From an uncultured bacterium (GTDB lineage: Bacteria > UBP6 > UBA1177 > JAKLFG01): 6,504 bases of DNA. Positions 5,671 to 6,504 of this stretch are shown here, in pieces. The notes below the pieces were generated by a model. It was given only the letters and a program-made list of their open reading frames with translations, did no database searches and had not been told where the DNA came from. Position numbers and translations under genes: made by a program. Within the stretch, counting starts at the first letter, position 1. Every line of letters begins with the position of its first letter. The stretch is from the NCBI GenBank assembly GCA_938048925.1, contig CALITV010000071.1, positions 1 through 6,504 on the forward strand, written 5' to 3'.

Positions 5671-6504
5671 GTGTCGTTCATGTTGGTGAGAGAACTCTGG
5701 AATCAACACGCATTCCTCATGGGGAAAGAGGTATCTGTGGCTGGATGGGTCCGAACGGTGCGCGTTTCGAAGAATGTAGGGTTCATCGAACTCAACGATG
5801 GGACTGCCTTTTCCCCGGTGCAAGTGGTGTTGGCCGAGCAGATGCCCGATTTCGAGGTGGGTACGAAACTGAGTGTCGGTAGCGCGATAGCGGTAACCGG
5901 CACGGTGGTGCCGAGCCCGGGTAAGGAGCAGGCCTTCGAGATAGCGGCAAAACAGATAACGGTCGTCGGGCGGTGCGATCCCGAGTATCCGCTTCAGAAA
6001 AAGCGTCATTCTTTCGAATATCTGCGCACCATCGCCCACCTGCGTCCCCGCACCAACACCTTCTCGGCGGTCTTTCGTGTGCGCAGTCTCCTTGCTCATG
6101 CGATTCACACCTTTTTCCAAGAACGGGGTTTCGTCTATGTTCACACACCGGTCATCACCGGTTCCGATTGTGAAGGGGCGGGACAGATGTTCCGCGTTAC
6201 GACACTCGATCCGCAGTCGCCTCCGCTCACCGAAGACGGGGCGGTTGACTTCTCGAAGGACTTCTTCGGCCGACAGACCAATCTGACGGTGTCAGGGCAA
6301 CTCGCTGTCGAGAACTTTTGTCTGGCATTCCGCAATGTCTACACCTTCGGTCCGACCTTCCGCGCCGAAAATTCCAATACCCCGCGCCATGCCGCCGAGT
6401 TCTGGATGATAGAGCCGGAGATCGCGTTTGCGGGCCTTGCAGAGGATATGCAACTAGCCGAAGAGATGACCAAGTTCATGATCCGTTATGTGATCGAGAA
6501 GGCG
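5671..6504 (+). CDS. asnS: Asparaginyl-tRNA synthetase, N-terminal 278 residues (3' end outside window)
   Basis: AsnRS is a cytoplasmic class IIb enzyme that charges tRNA-Asn with asparagine using ATP. Residues 1 to about 105 are the OB-fold anticodon-binding domain ([22 protein letters not shown]). The linker holds [13 protein letters not shown] and H-L-R-P-R-T-N-T-F. Motif 1 is at 148-171 ([20 protein letters not shown]), followed by [15 protein letters not shown]. Motif 2 is at 231-250, with Arg231 and Glu233 of the F-R-A-E signature and [12 protein letters not shown]. The A-E-N-S-N-T segment is typical of AsnRS and separates it from AspRS. About 185 residues with motif 3 should follow beyond the window, given the usual length near 460. 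It starts 53 bases after the AI-2E gene. No leader peptide with Asn codons or T-box was found. Identification is firm. Confidence 0.96.
   Translation, partial: MSFMLVRELWNQHAFLMGKEVSVAGWVRTVRVSKNVGFIELNDGTAFSPVQVVLAEQMPDFEVGTKLSVGSAIAVTGTVVPSPGKEQAFEIAAKQITVVGRCDPEYPLQKKRHSFEYLRTIAHLRPRTNTFSAVFRVRSLLAHAIHTFFQERGFVYVHTPVITGSDCEGAGQMFRVTTLDPQSPPLTEDGAVDFSKDFFGRQTNLTVSGQLAVENFCLAFRNVYTFGPTFRAENSNTPRHAAEFWMIEPEIAFAGLAEDMQLAEEMTKFMIRYVIEKA

Noticed and set aside
5648..5689. Short reading frame of 13 codons overlapping the asnS start, as a leader peptide
   Set aside because: It has no ribosome site upstream and no Asn codons, and its body is the Shine-Dalgarno region of asnS itself. Attenuation by asparagine supply is not supported.

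Overview
The window holds eight protein-coding genes, all on the + strand and tightly packed. There are no RNA genes, insertion sequences or CRISPR arrays that I can see, and no gene-free stretch over about 75 bases. By eye the DNA is moderately GC-rich. The forward genes avoid TTA, CTA and TCA codons, which creates long but meaningless antisense reading frames. Several signal peptides, two lipoprotein signals with outer-membrane-type +2 residues, and outer-membrane-associated families (CsgG-like, FlgT-like, LPP20-like) point to a Gram-negative (diderm) bacterium. The lineage cannot be fixed from this window. An uncultured spirochaete- or fibrobacter-like group would fit, but that is only a guess.

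Layout: (1) 1-302, the C-terminal end of a bacterial glycogen synthase (GlgA), cut by the window edge. (2) 375-4508, five consecutive genes for exported proteins: an LPP20-family protein, a FlgT-like protein, a CsgG-family lipoprotein with an extra FlgT-C-like tail, a small PEGA-domain lipoprotein and a soluble FecR-domain protein. (3) 4505-5617, an AI-2E/PerM-family polytopic membrane protein whose start overlaps the FecR stop (ATGA). (4) 5671-6504, the first 278 codons of asparaginyl-tRNA synthetase (AsnS), cut by the window end.

The five exported proteins are the interesting part. The LPP20-like and FlgT-like proteins share an alignable N-terminal module. The FlgT-like and CsgG-like proteins appear to carry between them the three domains that a classical flagellar FlgT has in one chain. 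PEGA and FecR domains are common in cell-envelope proteins. Together they look like an uncharacterised envelope-associated assembly, perhaps a ring or scaffold at the outer membrane or peptidoglycan. No flagellar, curli or sigma-factor gene is present to tie it to a known machine, so this role is inference. Spacing suggests two transcription blocks: LPP20-FlgT, then CsgG-PEGA-FecR-AI-2E. A good sigma70-like promoter lies over the end of the FlgT-like gene. GlgA and AsnS look like ordinary housekeeping neighbours.
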